DNA of 64,000 nt from Tyzzerella sp. (GTDB taxonomy: Bacteria > Bacillota > Clostridia > Lachnospirales > Lachnospiraceae), in assembly GCA_017465565.1 (NCBI GenBank), contig JAFTWA010000058.1:1-64000 (forward strand), read 5' to 3'. The translations under genes and the position numbers were made by a program. Positions 36,183 through 44,119 of this stretch are shown here, in pieces. How positions within the stretch are numbered: position 1 is the first letter of the stretch; each line of letters begins with the position of its first letter. Below the pieces are notes generated by a model. It was given only the letters and a program-made list of their open reading frames with translations. It ran no database searches and had not been told where the DNA came from.

Positions 36183-36325
36183 TTTGGGTTTCCTCCTTTG
36201 AATGCAATCGCTTATCTTATATTGTAACAATTTTTAAATGGAGATTCAATAAAAACATAAATTTTGTATACAAAAGTGAAAAAACAATAAAAATGAAGAA
36301 AAATGAGTATGTGTAAAGAAAAAAA

Positions 36326-36377
36326 TCTCAAATAATGAGAGGTTCGCGTTGAAATATTGGGAGTATCATAGTATAAT
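36326..36377 (+). promoter_or_regulatory. promoter and candidate operator of the XRE-ImmA-PIN operon
   Basis: TTGAAA (36349-36354), 17-bp spacer, TATAAT (36372-36377). Just upstream lies the perfect inverted repeat TCTCA-AATAA-TGAGA (36326-36340), a plausible site for the XRE protein encoded next. The leader is about 27 nt. Confidence 0.65.
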
Positions 36378-36409
36378 GTGAAAAAGTAATTGTGGGGTGA
36401 AGGGAAAGT

Positions 36410-36775
36410 ATGAGTAGATTTATTGATAATGTCAACAAGTTTCTCGAGGTGAGAAAAATAAAGCAGACATACATTAGTATGAAAAGTGGAATTGAAGTAC
36501 GTAAACTATCACGCATTTTAAATGGTGTGCAAGATGTAAGCAGCACAGATATGGAGAAGATTGCGGAGTCCTTAGGGCAAACGGTGTCCTATTTTTTGGA
36601 AGAGCCCTTTAGAGTGGAGCCGTTCGAAAATTATTTATATAATGAGATGGCTTTTTATATAGGAGAACCTAGTGAAGGACAAAGGATAATTGCACAAAAG
36701 TTATTGGACTTGATTGAAAATGCAGATGAGATCTTCAGTGCCAGAGAAGATATATTAACAGCAATCGTGGAGTGA
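36410..36775 (+). CDS. XRE-family helix-turn-helix regulator
   Basis: 121 residues. An N-terminal HTH_3 domain (about residues 4-62) is readable in FLEVRKIKQTYISMKSGIEVRKLSRILNG-type sequence with the DMEKIAESLGQTVSYFL helix, followed by an acidic helical tail. In front of an ImmA/IrrE-type peptidase gene, such XRE proteins are usually repressors cleaved by that peptidase (as ImmR by ImmA and DdrO by IrrE). First gene of a three-gene operon; the next gene starts 4 bases after its stop. Confidence 0.85.
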   Translation: MSRFIDNVNKFLEVRKIKQTYISMKSGIEVRKLSRILNGVQDVSSTDMEKIAESLGQTVSYFLEEPFRVEPFENYLYNEMAFYIGEPSEGQRIIAQKLLDLIENADEIFSAREDILTAIVE

Positions 36776-36779
36776 TAAT

Positions 36780-37607
36780 ATGACAATTGAACGTTTTAGA
36801 AATATCGTAAAATATAATATAGACCATCAGTCTTGGATGGAAGAAAGAGCAAGACAGTTTCGGGAAAAACTGGGAATTATACAAGAGAGAAACCTGTCAA
36901 ATTTGTTGCTTTTGTCTAAGTCAGCATTAGATAAAGAAAATTATCGTGTATTCGAAATGCCATTTTCGGATACAGAAATTGGTGCTGTATCATACAAAAA
37001 GGTAAATGGCGGATATATTATTTTGAACTCTTCTTTAGCAAAAGTTAACATGAATTTTGCGCTGGCACATGAGTTTTATCACATTTTCTATCAAAAGAAA
37101 GCTCATGGGCGCAGAATGGAGCTGTATATGAGTGAAAAATACGGTGATTATGAAGAAGAACATGAGGCAAATTTGTTTGCAGGAATATTAATGATGCCCA
37201 AATTTGTTTTTCAGTATATGATTGCTCGTTTTTCAATGGAGCAGACACCAGAGGACACAGAACTTACACTTCTGGCGAAGCTGATGAGTTATTTTGAAGT
37301 TCCGTATATGGCTGTTCTTATCCGTTGCTATGAATTAAATTTATTGCAGGATAGAGAGATACTAGAACAGTTGCTGAATGTAGATAAAGAGAGAATACAA
37401 GAGGAATTTTCCCGCCTTTGGTTAAAAGAACAAATGCTGCGTCCTTCATATAACGATGAGTTTCCTAGATTTAAAGAATTGGTATCGAGAATAGGAAAAA
37501 GGAATATTGAGGAAGGTCTCATGACTCGGCAGGCTGTGAAAAAGGTATTGAGCAACATGGATGAAGTATATCAGATAATCAAGGGGGACTTGCATGACGA
37601 TAAATAG
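36780..37607 (+). CDS. ImmA/IrrE-family metallo-endopeptidase
   Basis: 275 residues. Zinc site H97-E98-F-Y-H101 in FALAHEFYHIFY with the downstream glutamate in EEHEANLFAG (Glu129), the ImmA/IrrE (Peptidase_M78-like) arrangement. The C-terminal 130 residues are helical and unassigned. ImmA cleaves the ICEBs1 repressor and IrrE cleaves DdrO after DNA damage; by analogy this enzyme may cut the neighbouring XRE protein. Its end overlaps the PIN-like gene by 14 bases, so translation is coupled. Confidence 0.87.
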   Translation: MTIERFRNIVKYNIDHQSWMEERARQFREKLGIIQERNLSNLLLLSKSALDKENYRVFEMPFSDTEIGAVSYKKVNGGYIILNSSLAKVNMNFALAHEFYHIFYQKKAHGRRMELYMSEKYGDYEEEHEANLFAGILMMPKFVFQYMIARFSMEQTPEDTELTLLAKLMSYFEVPYMAVLIRCYELNLLQDREILEQLLNVDKERIQEEFSRLWLKEQMLRPSYNDEFPRFKELVSRIGKRNIEEGLMTRQAVKKVLSNMDEVYQIIKGDLHDDK

Positions 37608-38502
37608 CATGAGTTGGCCGAAAGAGATAATCTGTGACTCGAATGACGCCATCCGAGAAATAGTTTTAGCCCGAAGATGTTACTTCTACGACACCAGTGC
37701 ATTTCGCAATCATGCCAGTGTGTCGAACCGCAAACTGATTTTACAATATATAAAACAGATGCAGGGGATTGTAATTATTACAAAAAGTGTGCTGCTGGAA
37801 TTATGTTATCCGAATAGTGGGTTTTGGGAAGAGCATGTGAAATACCTAAATGAAATGGCAGAGATGGAACTGAAGGTATTGTTTATAAATGAAGAAGATA
37901 TTGTTGAACTGTTACAAAGCTGTTATAACAGTACTGCACAAATTAATTTATGGTTATCTTATGCGGTGAAATGTGTGAAAAGCAGATGTAGTGCTATAGA
38001 AACTATATTATTACAAGAACACGATTTAAAAAAAGAAGTGTTTGTCAATTGCAGTGGTCAAGATAGTTTGCTGGGAAGACGGTTTTTTGAAAAAATGAGA
38101 CTGAACAAAAAGTCGGGTGATAATTTGGGAGAGGAATTGATTAGTGTATGCTTTCATATGTTAACAAATATGCCTGAAAGTGGAAATTATAAGTATATTA
38201 TGTTGACAGACGACAAGTATGCGGTACGTCTGCTTGGGAAAGTGAAGCAGAATGTAATGAGTTCTGATGCTAAAAAGTACATTTCAGCACATACGAGTGC
38301 GAATTTGTGCTGGCATATGAAAAATGCCGGTATTATAACCTGCAAGGAAGAGATTATCGAGATTTTAAATGGAGAAAGAGGGAATGAACAGATAACGTGT
38401 TGTTATTCTGAAACATATGCCCTCTTTCCGGAAATGCAATCAGTGAGGTGTGAAGTGCTGGCAGAACAGGTTATGCAAGGAGCAGTGAAAATTTATATGT
38501 AA
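37594..38502 (+). CDS. PIN-like putative ribonuclease (unrecognised family)
   Basis: 302 residues, not a firm family match. The spacing of acidic residues fits a PIN nuclease fold: YFYDTSAF (Asp33) in a first strand, VLLELC (Glu69), a mid-protein GDNLGEELIS helix (Asp176, Glu180-181) and a strand ending MLTDDKYA (Asp206-207). PIN domains are Mg2+ ribonucleases often used as toxins. The 95 residues after that are unassigned and rich in Cys and His. The gene overlaps the peptidase gene and its 3' end overlaps the convergent AraC gene by 10 bases. The ATG at 37594 follows AAGGGGG by about 6 nt. Confidence 0.6.
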   Translation: MTINSMSWPKEIICDSNDAIREIVLARRCYFYDTSAFRNHASVSNRKLILQYIKQMQGIVIITKSVLLELCYPNSGFWEEHVKYLNEMAEMELKVLFINEEDIVELLQSCYNSTAQINLWLSYAVKCVKSRCSAIETILLQEHDLKKEVFVNCSGQDSLLGRRFFEKMRLNKKSGDNLGEELISVCFHMLTNMPESGNYKYIMLTDDKYAVRLLGKVKQNVMSSDAKKYISAHTSANLCWHMKNAGIITCKEEIIEILNGERGNEQITCCYSETYALFPEMQSVRCEVLAEQVMQGAVKIYM

Positions 38503-39398
38503 GGAATATTGTTAAATTTGGGTGTTTTATTTTTGTATTCCATCGGTGTGCATTTCATGTATCTTTTGAAAATCTGGCTGTAGTAGGAAGGGCTGGAAAA
38601 ACCTACCATAGATGCAACCTCTGTAATACTGTCCGTTTTCTTTAATAGCGGAAGGCTGTTTTGAATTTTCAGGTATAAAATATAGTCGAAGATAGTCATT
38701 CCCATGTGCTTTTTGAAGAAACGACAGCATTCGCTCTTGCAGATATTTGCAGACTTTGCTACATCTTCCAGAGACAACTCCTGGTTATAGTGCTCCTCAA
38801 TGAAAAGGAGGATATCACGGAGGCGCTGAAGATGTTGCTTTGGTTTTGGCGCATGATCAGGCTGCAAAGAAAAATATTGATAAAATTTTTGCCAGATATT
38901 CAAAAGCAGCATATGTACCCGTAACTCGAAGTCTGCAGGTTCATTCTGGGACAACTCATATATTTGACGAATATTTTCGAGAACCTCTTTCTGCCAGAGA
39001 ACGGAAGTTTTTAGAACAAGTGAAGCCCATAACTCGTTGAAGGTTATGAAATTAACATATTTGGTACTTAGGATACTATTTTCATATCCATATAAAAAAC
39101 GAGGATGGAATGTGACGGATAAATAAGTACATTCCTTGCCATCCTTCATGTGTCCTGAATGCAGGGAGTTGCTGTTGCAAAATATGCCATCGCCAGCGGA
39201 AAGCATATAGGTATTATCTTCAACCTGATACTCAATTTCTCCCGACAAAATAAGAGTCAGCTCTACCTCTGGATGCCAGTGCCATAGAAAAAGTCCCTTC
39301 TCATAAGACTCTATTTTTTCAATACTTATATTTACTGGAAATGCATAATTTCCATGTTCTTTTAGTTCTTTTTGGTTTTTCTGTGTAATAATCTGCAT
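38493..39398 (-). CDS. AraC-family regulator with cupin domain, next to gal genes
   Basis: About 301 residues from the ATG at 39398 (an upstream TTG at 39428 is possible). N-terminal cupin (about residues 20-110) with LWHWHPEVELTLILSGEIEYQV, two C-terminal helix-turn-helix motifs (about 200-295) with LSLEDVAKSANICKSECCRFFKKHMG and ITEVASMVGFSSPSYYSQIFKRY. Transcribed away from galK-galT-galM with 120 bases between, so it is the likely sugar-responsive activator of that operon. Confidence 0.88.
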   Translation of the reverse strand: MQIITQKNQKELKEHGNYAFPVNISIEKIESYEKGLFLWHWHPEVELTLILSGEIEYQVEDNTYMLSAGDGIFCNSNSLHSGHMKDGKECTYLSVTFHPRFLYGYENSILSTKYVNFITFNELWASLVLKTSVLWQKEVLENIRQIYELSQNEPADFELRVHMLLLNIWQKFYQYFSLQPDHAPKPKQHLQRLRDILLFIEEHYNQELSLEDVAKSANICKSECCRFFKKHMGMTIFDYILYLKIQNSLPLLKKTDSITEVASMVGFSSPSYYSQIFKRYMKCTPMEYKNKTPKFNNIPYI

Positions 39399-39520
39399 AA
39401 ATCTCAATATCCTTATAGAATAGTCCAATATTGTTATTGTGAAAACAAAAAAATCTCACTATCATTATAAATGTAAAGCAAAAAGACTATATTTGCAAGA
39501 GAAAGAAGGTCGAATGTAAC
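39399..39520 (+). promoter_or_regulatory. divergent control region of gal operon
   Basis: A -10-like TATAAA at 39466-39471 has no recognisable -35 at 17 bp, which fits an activator-dependent promoter. Candidate AraC sites cannot be picked out with confidence. Confidence 0.35.
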
Positions 39521-40687
39521 ATGTTAGAAAAATTAAGACAGGAATTTGAAAAAAAATTTGGGGCTCACGGAGATGTACGCGCATATTTTGCGCCAGGCCG
39601 TGTAAACTTAATCGGTGAACATACAGATTACAATGGTGGTCATGTATTTCCATGTGCACTCACAATCGGTACATATGCAATCGCGAGAAAAAGAGACGAT
39701 AACAAATTGAGATTTTACTCTATGAACTTTGACAAGATGGGGATCGTTGACACAGATTTAGATGATTTAACGCCTTACAAGGCAGCAGGCTGGACAAATT
39801 ATCCGAAGGGAGTTATCTGGGCATTTGAAAAGAGAGGCATGAAGCTCCCAGCAGGTCTTGATGTTTTGATTTACGGAAATATTCCAAATGGTTCAGGACT
39901 TTCTTCTTCTGCATCATTGGAAGTGTTAACAGGTATCATGTTAAAAGACATGTTTGGCTTTGATGTGTCTATGGTAGACATTGCGCTTATCGGACAATAC
40001 TCAGAAAATAACTACAACGGATGTAACTGTGGTATCATGGACCAGTTTGCAAGTGCGATGGGAAAGAAGGATAATGCAATTTTCTTAGATACAAATACAT
40101 TGGAATATGAATATGCGCCAGTTGTATTAGAAGATGCAAAAATTGTTATTGTAAATAGTAAGGTAAAACACAGCCTTGTGGATTCTGCCTACAATGACCG
40201 CAGAAATGAATGTGAGACAGCTTTGAAGGAACTTCAAGAAGTAATTGATATCAAAACACTTGGTGATTTGACAGAAGAGGAATTTGAAGCTCATAAGGAT
40301 GCAATCAAGTCTGAAATCAGACAAAGACGCGCAAAACATGCTGTATATGAAAATCAAAGAGCAATCAAAGCTGTGGCAGCTCTTAAGGCAGGGGATATTG
40401 AAACATTCGGTAAGCTTATGAATGCTTCTCACGTTTCGCTTCGTGACGACTATGAAGTATCTTGTAAAGAAATCGATATCTTAGTAGACCTTGCATGGGC
40501 AATTGACGGCGTAGTTGGTTCACGTATCACAGGCGGCGGATTCGGGGGCTGCACAGTAAGTATCGTAAAGAATGACGCAGTTGATAATTTTGTATCTACA
40601 ATCGATGCAAAATACGAGGAAAAAGTAGGACACAAAGCAGAAATCTATGTAGTAGATATCGGTGAAGGAGCACACGTTTTAAACTAG
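39521..40687 (+). CDS. galK: galactokinase
   Basis: Phosphorylates alpha-D-galactose, second step of the Leloir route. 388 residues of the GHMP kinase fold: GRVNLIGEHTDYNGG (about residue 25), the ATP loop GNIPNGSGLSSSASLE (about residue 122) and GGGFGGCTVS (about residue 342). First gene of galK-galT-galM, 10-11 base gaps. No signal peptide. Confidence 0.96.
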   Translation: MLEKLRQEFEKKFGAHGDVRAYFAPGRVNLIGEHTDYNGGHVFPCALTIGTYAIARKRDDNKLRFYSMNFDKMGIVDTDLDDLTPYKAAGWTNYPKGVIWAFEKRGMKLPAGLDVLIYGNIPNGSGLSSSASLEVLTGIMLKDMFGFDVSMVDIALIGQYSENNYNGCNCGIMDQFASAMGKKDNAIFLDTNTLEYEYAPVVLEDAKIVIVNSKVKHSLVDSAYNDRRNECETALKELQEVIDIKTLGDLTEEEFEAHKDAIKSEIRQRRAKHAVYENQRAIKAVAALKAGDIETFGKLMNASHVSLRDDYEVSCKEIDILVDLAWAIDGVVGSRITGGGFGGCTVSIVKNDAVDNFVSTIDAKYEEKVGHKAEIYVVDIGEGAHVLN

Positions 40688-40697
40688 GAGGACAACT

Positions 40698-42188
40698 ATG
40701 TTTTTTACAAATATTAAAAAATTAGTGCAGTATGGAATTAATACTGGACTCACACCAGAATGTGAACGTATTTATACAACAAACTTATTGTTAGACTTAT
40801 TTAAAGAAGACAATTACGAGGACACAGATATTTCTGGAGAAGAAATTGTATTAGAAGAGGTGCTCGCGGCATTATTGGATGAAGCAGTTGCGAGAGGTAT
40901 TATTGAAGACAGCATTGTATACCGCGACCTCTTTGATACCAAGCTGATGAACTGTCTGATGCCAAGACCAGCACAGGTGCAGGAAGAATTTTCACTCCGA
41001 TATGAAGTATCTCCAAAGGAAGCGACAGATTATTTCTACAAATTAAGTCAGGACAGCGATTATATTCGCCGCTATCGTGTTGCGAAGGACCGCAAATGGA
41101 AGGTGGACAGTGCATACGGTGAAATTGATATTACGATTAACCTCTCAAAACCAGAGAAGGATCCTAAGGCAATCGCAGCAGCAAAGCTTGCAAAGGCAAG
41201 CAGCTATCCAAAATGTCTTCTCTGTGTAGAAAATGAAGGATATGCTGGGCGTGTAAATCATCCTGCAAGAGAAAATCACCGTATTATGCCAATTACAGTA
41301 AACGACAGCGCGTGGGGCTTCCAGTATTCTCCATATGTGTACTATAACGAACACTGTATCGTATTTAATGGGCAGCACACACCAATGAAAATTGAAAAAG
41401 CAACATTTATTAAGCTTTTTGATTTTGTAAAATTGTTCCCACATTATTTTCTTGGTTCAAACGCAGACCTTCCAATCGTTGGCGGTTCAATTTTAAGCCA
41501 TGACCATTTCCAGGGCGGACATTATACATTTGCCATGGCAAAAGCAGAAGTGGAAGAGACATTTGAAATCAAAGGTTTTGAGGACGTAGAAGTTGGTATT
41601 GTAAAATGGCCATTATCGGTACTTCGTCTCAGAGGAAAGGATGAAAAACGTTTGATTGACCTTGGAGCACACATCTTGGATGTTTGGAGAGGCTACACAG
41701 ACGAAGCAGCATTTGTATTCGCAGAGACAGACGGAGAACCACACAATACAATTACTCCAATTGCAAGAAAGGTTGGAGATACGTTTGAATTGGATTTGGC
41801 ACTTCGCAATAACATTACAACAGAAGAGCATCCACTTGGCGTTTACCATCCACATGCAGAGCGCCATAACATCAAGAAAGAAAATATCGGTCTTATCGAA
41901 GTTATGGGTCTTGCTGTACTTCCAGCACGTCTCAAAGAAGAGATGGAAATTCTGGCGGATTATCTTGTGAATGGCAAGGATATTAGAAGCAATGAAAAGA
42001 TTGAAAAACATGCTGAATGGGTAGAAACATTTGTTTCAAAATACGATGCCCTCACAGAGAAAAACGTAATGGGAATTCTGGAAAAAGAGATTGGAATTGT
42101 ATTTACAAAGGTTCTGGAAGATGCAGGTGTATTCAAGTGCACAGCTGAGGGCAGAGAAGCATTTAAGCGGTTTATTGCCACATTATAG
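40698..42188 (+). CDS. galT: UDP-glucose-hexose-1-phosphate uridylyltransferase, class II
   Basis: Exchanges UMP between UDP-glucose and galactose-1-phosphate. The 496-residue length is that of the Firmicute class II GalT, not the 350-residue E. coli type. The active-site histidines lie in GGSILSHDHFQGGHY (about residue 263); PARENHRIMPI and KCLLCVENEGYAGRVNHP (about residue 172) are further markers of the class. Middle gene of the Leloir operon; galE is not in the window. Confidence 0.95.
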   Translation: MFFTNIKKLVQYGINTGLTPECERIYTTNLLLDLFKEDNYEDTDISGEEIVLEEVLAALLDEAVARGIIEDSIVYRDLFDTKLMNCLMPRPAQVQEEFSLRYEVSPKEATDYFYKLSQDSDYIRRYRVAKDRKWKVDSAYGEIDITINLSKPEKDPKAIAAAKLAKASSYPKCLLCVENEGYAGRVNHPARENHRIMPITVNDSAWGFQYSPYVYYNEHCIVFNGQHTPMKIEKATFIKLFDFVKLFPHYFLGSNADLPIVGGSILSHDHFQGGHYTFAMAKAEVEETFEIKGFEDVEVGIVKWPLSVLRLRGKDEKRLIDLGAHILDVWRGYTDEAAFVFAETDGEPHNTITPIARKVGDTFELDLALRNNITTEEHPLGVYHPHAERHNIKKENIGLIEVMGLAVLPARLKEEMEILADYLVNGKDIRSNEKIEKHAEWVETFVSKYDALTEKNVMGILEKEIGIVFTKVLEDAGVFKCTAEGREAFKRFIATL

Positions 42189-42199
42189 GAGGATTTTTT

Positions 42200-43231
42200 A
42201 TGCAGACAAGAAGTTTTGGGAAAAGCAAAAATGGTGAAGAAACAACTTTATACACATTTACAAATAAAAATGGTATGACTATGGAAGTGACTGATTTTGG
42301 TGCAACATTGTATGCGCTTATGGTGCCAGATAAGGATGGAAATCCATGTGATGTGGTGCTTGGTTATGACACTCCAGTACAATATGGAAATAGTGGAACT
42401 GGATTTGGTGCTACCATCGGAAGAAATGGTAACCGTATCGGTAAAGCGCAGTTTACACTGAATGGAAAAACATATGAGTTAGACAAAAATAATAATGGAA
42501 ATAACTTACATAGCGGTAAGAATCATTACCAGCACCGTATGTGGACTGTAAAAGAAACGACAGAAAATAGTATTACACTTTCGCTTCACAGTCCAGATGG
42601 TGACCAGGGATTTCCAGGAACATTTGATGTAGATGTAACTTACACAATCACAGATGACAATGAACTTAGAATTGATTACAATGGTGTGTCTGATGCAGAT
42701 ACTATCGTAAATATGACAAACCACAGCTATTTTAACTTGAATGGACATGCTTCAGGAAGCATCGAACAGCACGAACTTTGGATGGATGCAGATGCATTTA
42801 CACCAACAGACGTGGAACTTATTCCAACAGGTGAGATTAGACCGGTAGAAGGAACACCAATGGATTTCCGTGTGAAGAAGTTAGTGGGAAGAGACATTGA
42901 TGCGGATTATGAAGCGTTGACATTTGGTGGTGGATATGACCACAACTGGTGTCTCAATAATAACGGGGAATTCAAGAAGGTTATAGAGCTTGCAGCAGAT
43001 GTAAGTGGAATCAAGATGGAAGTTTACACAGACCTTCCGGGTGTTCAGATTTACGCAGGTAATTACCTGAAAAACGAACCTGGAAAAGGCGGAATCTTCT
43101 ATAAGAAACGTCAAGGAATCTGCTTTGAGACTCAAGGATACCCAGATTCTATGAATCATGACAACTTCCCAAGTGTTGTATGTAAGGCTGGGGAAGCCTA
43201 TAAGACAACAACAATTTACAAGTTTGTATAG
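42200..43231 (+). CDS. galM: aldose 1-epimerase (galactose mutarotase)
   Basis: Interconverts alpha and beta galactose so that GalK can use it. 343 residues, beta-sandwich mutarotase: FGATIGRNGNRIGKAQF, the first catalytic His in NNLHSGKNHYQHRMW (about residue 105), NMTNHSYFNLNGH with the second His (about residue 176), DHNWCL, and the catalytic Glu in CFETQGYPDSMNH (about residue 310). No signal peptide, so intracellular. Last gene of the operon. Confidence 0.95.
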   Translation: MQTRSFGKSKNGEETTLYTFTNKNGMTMEVTDFGATLYALMVPDKDGNPCDVVLGYDTPVQYGNSGTGFGATIGRNGNRIGKAQFTLNGKTYELDKNNNGNNLHSGKNHYQHRMWTVKETTENSITLSLHSPDGDQGFPGTFDVDVTYTITDDNELRIDYNGVSDADTIVNMTNHSYFNLNGHASGSIEQHELWMDADAFTPTDVELIPTGEIRPVEGTPMDFRVKKLVGRDIDADYEALTFGGGYDHNWCLNNNGEFKKVIELAADVSGIKMEVYTDLPGVQIYAGNYLKNEPGKGGIFYKKRQGICFETQGYPDSMNHDNFPSVVCKAGEAYKTTTIYKFV

Positions 43232-43242
43232 AAATGCAAAGA

Positions 43243-43645
43243 AAAAGGGGCTATTGCAAAAGTAGTATAGCCGAGTCGGAAAAATATCCGTGATTTAAGA
43301 CACAAGTTCATTGTTTGGATGGATTTGTGTCTTTTATTATGCATAAAACTGAATATTGCAAAAAAAGTTCCATATAGAGAAAAATTGATTCTTCAGGCCC
43401 CGAAATCATAGTAAAATCCAGAAAAATTCCTTGTTTTTTCCCTATGGCAGAAAATAATTTCGTGCAGCCCTGGGTTTTGCTCAAAAGCGGGGCTTGGCAA
43501 CAGAATTTTTCTCTATATGGAATTTTTTGCAATATTCAGTTTTATGCATAATAAAAGACACAAATCCATCCAAACAATGAACTTGTGTCTTAAATCACGG
43601 ATATTTTTCCGATTCGGCTATACTACTTTTGCAATAGCCCCTTTT
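43243..43645. repeat. 400-bp fold-back inverted repeat between galM and ssrA
   Basis: Arms of 144 bp (43243-43386) and 142 bp (43504-43645) are inverted copies differing at about three positions; loop 117 bp. Each arm starts AAAAGGGGCTATTGCAAAAG and contains smaller hairpins: GGCTAT / ATAGCC, CGGAAAAATATCCG, and AAGACACAA / TTGTGTCTT followed by TTATTAT, which could end transcription entering from either side (galM from the left, ssrA from the right). The inner arm ends and loop hold sequence related to the repeats at 6019-6110 and 8346-8434 (TTCCATATAGAGAAAAATT, AGGCCCC, TTGTTTTTT, TATGGCA). No reading frame worth calling. Looks like a non-autonomous fold-back element; no target duplication could be seen. 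Confidence 0.85.
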
Positions 43646-43647
43646 AG

Positions 43648-43992
43648 TGGACCTGAGGGGAATCGAACCCCTGTCCGAAAGCCCATCCATCAAGGCATCT
43701 CCCATCACAGTCATTATTTTGACATTCCCTCCATCAGACGCCTAATGACAGGCTTCTGACTTTAGTAGCTTCATAAGTTCTTCCATCCCCTCAAAGCTTT
43801 GGGAACGAAGTGCCTCACCTCGTTGAAGCCGGACGCTTAGGCAGTGAGCGACCTAAGGCCGACTGCTGCCACTAGGCAGCGTACGCTAAATTATCGTTTG
43901 CGTTTAATTTTAAAGTACGGATTGTTACGCGGTCCCGCCCCGCGGATGGCTTCCTCAACTTCAAAACCCCCGTCGAAACCAGTACAAGCCCT
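43648..43992 (-). ncRNA. ssrA: transfer-messenger RNA
   Basis: tmRNA rescues stalled ribosomes. On the minus strand the 5' part reads GGGCTTGTACTGGTTTCGACGGGGGT, the tag frame is at 43901-43872, and the 3' part ends with a T-arm (GGGGTTCGATTCCCC) and AGGTCCA. GGGCTT pairs with AGGTCC, with two G-U pairs, to form the acceptor stem. Discriminator A is at 43648; the next genomic bases are CTA, so CCA is not encoded. The length, about 345 nt, fits one-piece tmRNA with pseudoknots (a run GCGGGGCGGGACCGC is part of one). SmpB is encoded at 13392. The 5' leader of about 28 nt would be removed by RNase P. Confidence 0.95.
43872..43901 (-). other. tmRNA tag-peptide frame
   Basis: GCA AAC GAT AAT TTA GCG TAC GCT GCC TAG gives ANDNLAYAA. 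The AA ending and length match clostridial degradation tags recognised by ClpXP. Confidence 0.9.
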
Positions 43993-44025
43993 AAAGTAAC
44001 GTGTCTGGTTCGCAAACGTATATGA

Positions 44026-44054
44026 ATTATAAATTAAGAAAAGGTACTTGTCAA
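44026..44054 (-). promoter_or_regulatory. ssrA: consensus promoter of ssrA
   Basis: On the minus strand TTGACA (44054-44049), exactly 17 bp, TATAAT (44031-44026): a perfect sigma-A consensus, as expected for an abundant stable RNA. Confidence 0.9.
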
Positions 44055-44076
44055 GGTCTTGTGTTTTTTCTTCCTT

Positions 44077-44085
44077 TGTTATACT
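44077..44085 (+). promoter_or_regulatory. extended -10 promoter of the M50-LytTR-GHKL operon
   Basis: TGT-TATACT (44077-44085) with no good -35 at the right distance; a TTGTGT lies only 15 bp upstream. It faces away from the ssrA promoter, the two -35 regions being about 10 bp apart. Confidence 0.4.
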
Positions 44086-44119
44086 ATTTTTGTATGTTTA
44101 ATGAAATACAGGTGATTTT

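Noticed and set aside
41613-42011. 132-residue minus-strand open frame inside galT
   Set aside because: Complete antisense of a well-supported gene, no ribosome site, Cys- and Phe-rich composition typical of antisense frames.
43517-43759. 80-residue open frame with GPEGNRTPVRKPIHQ
   Set aside because: It is the antisense of the tmRNA 3' end and the fold-back arm, a well-known kind of false gene.
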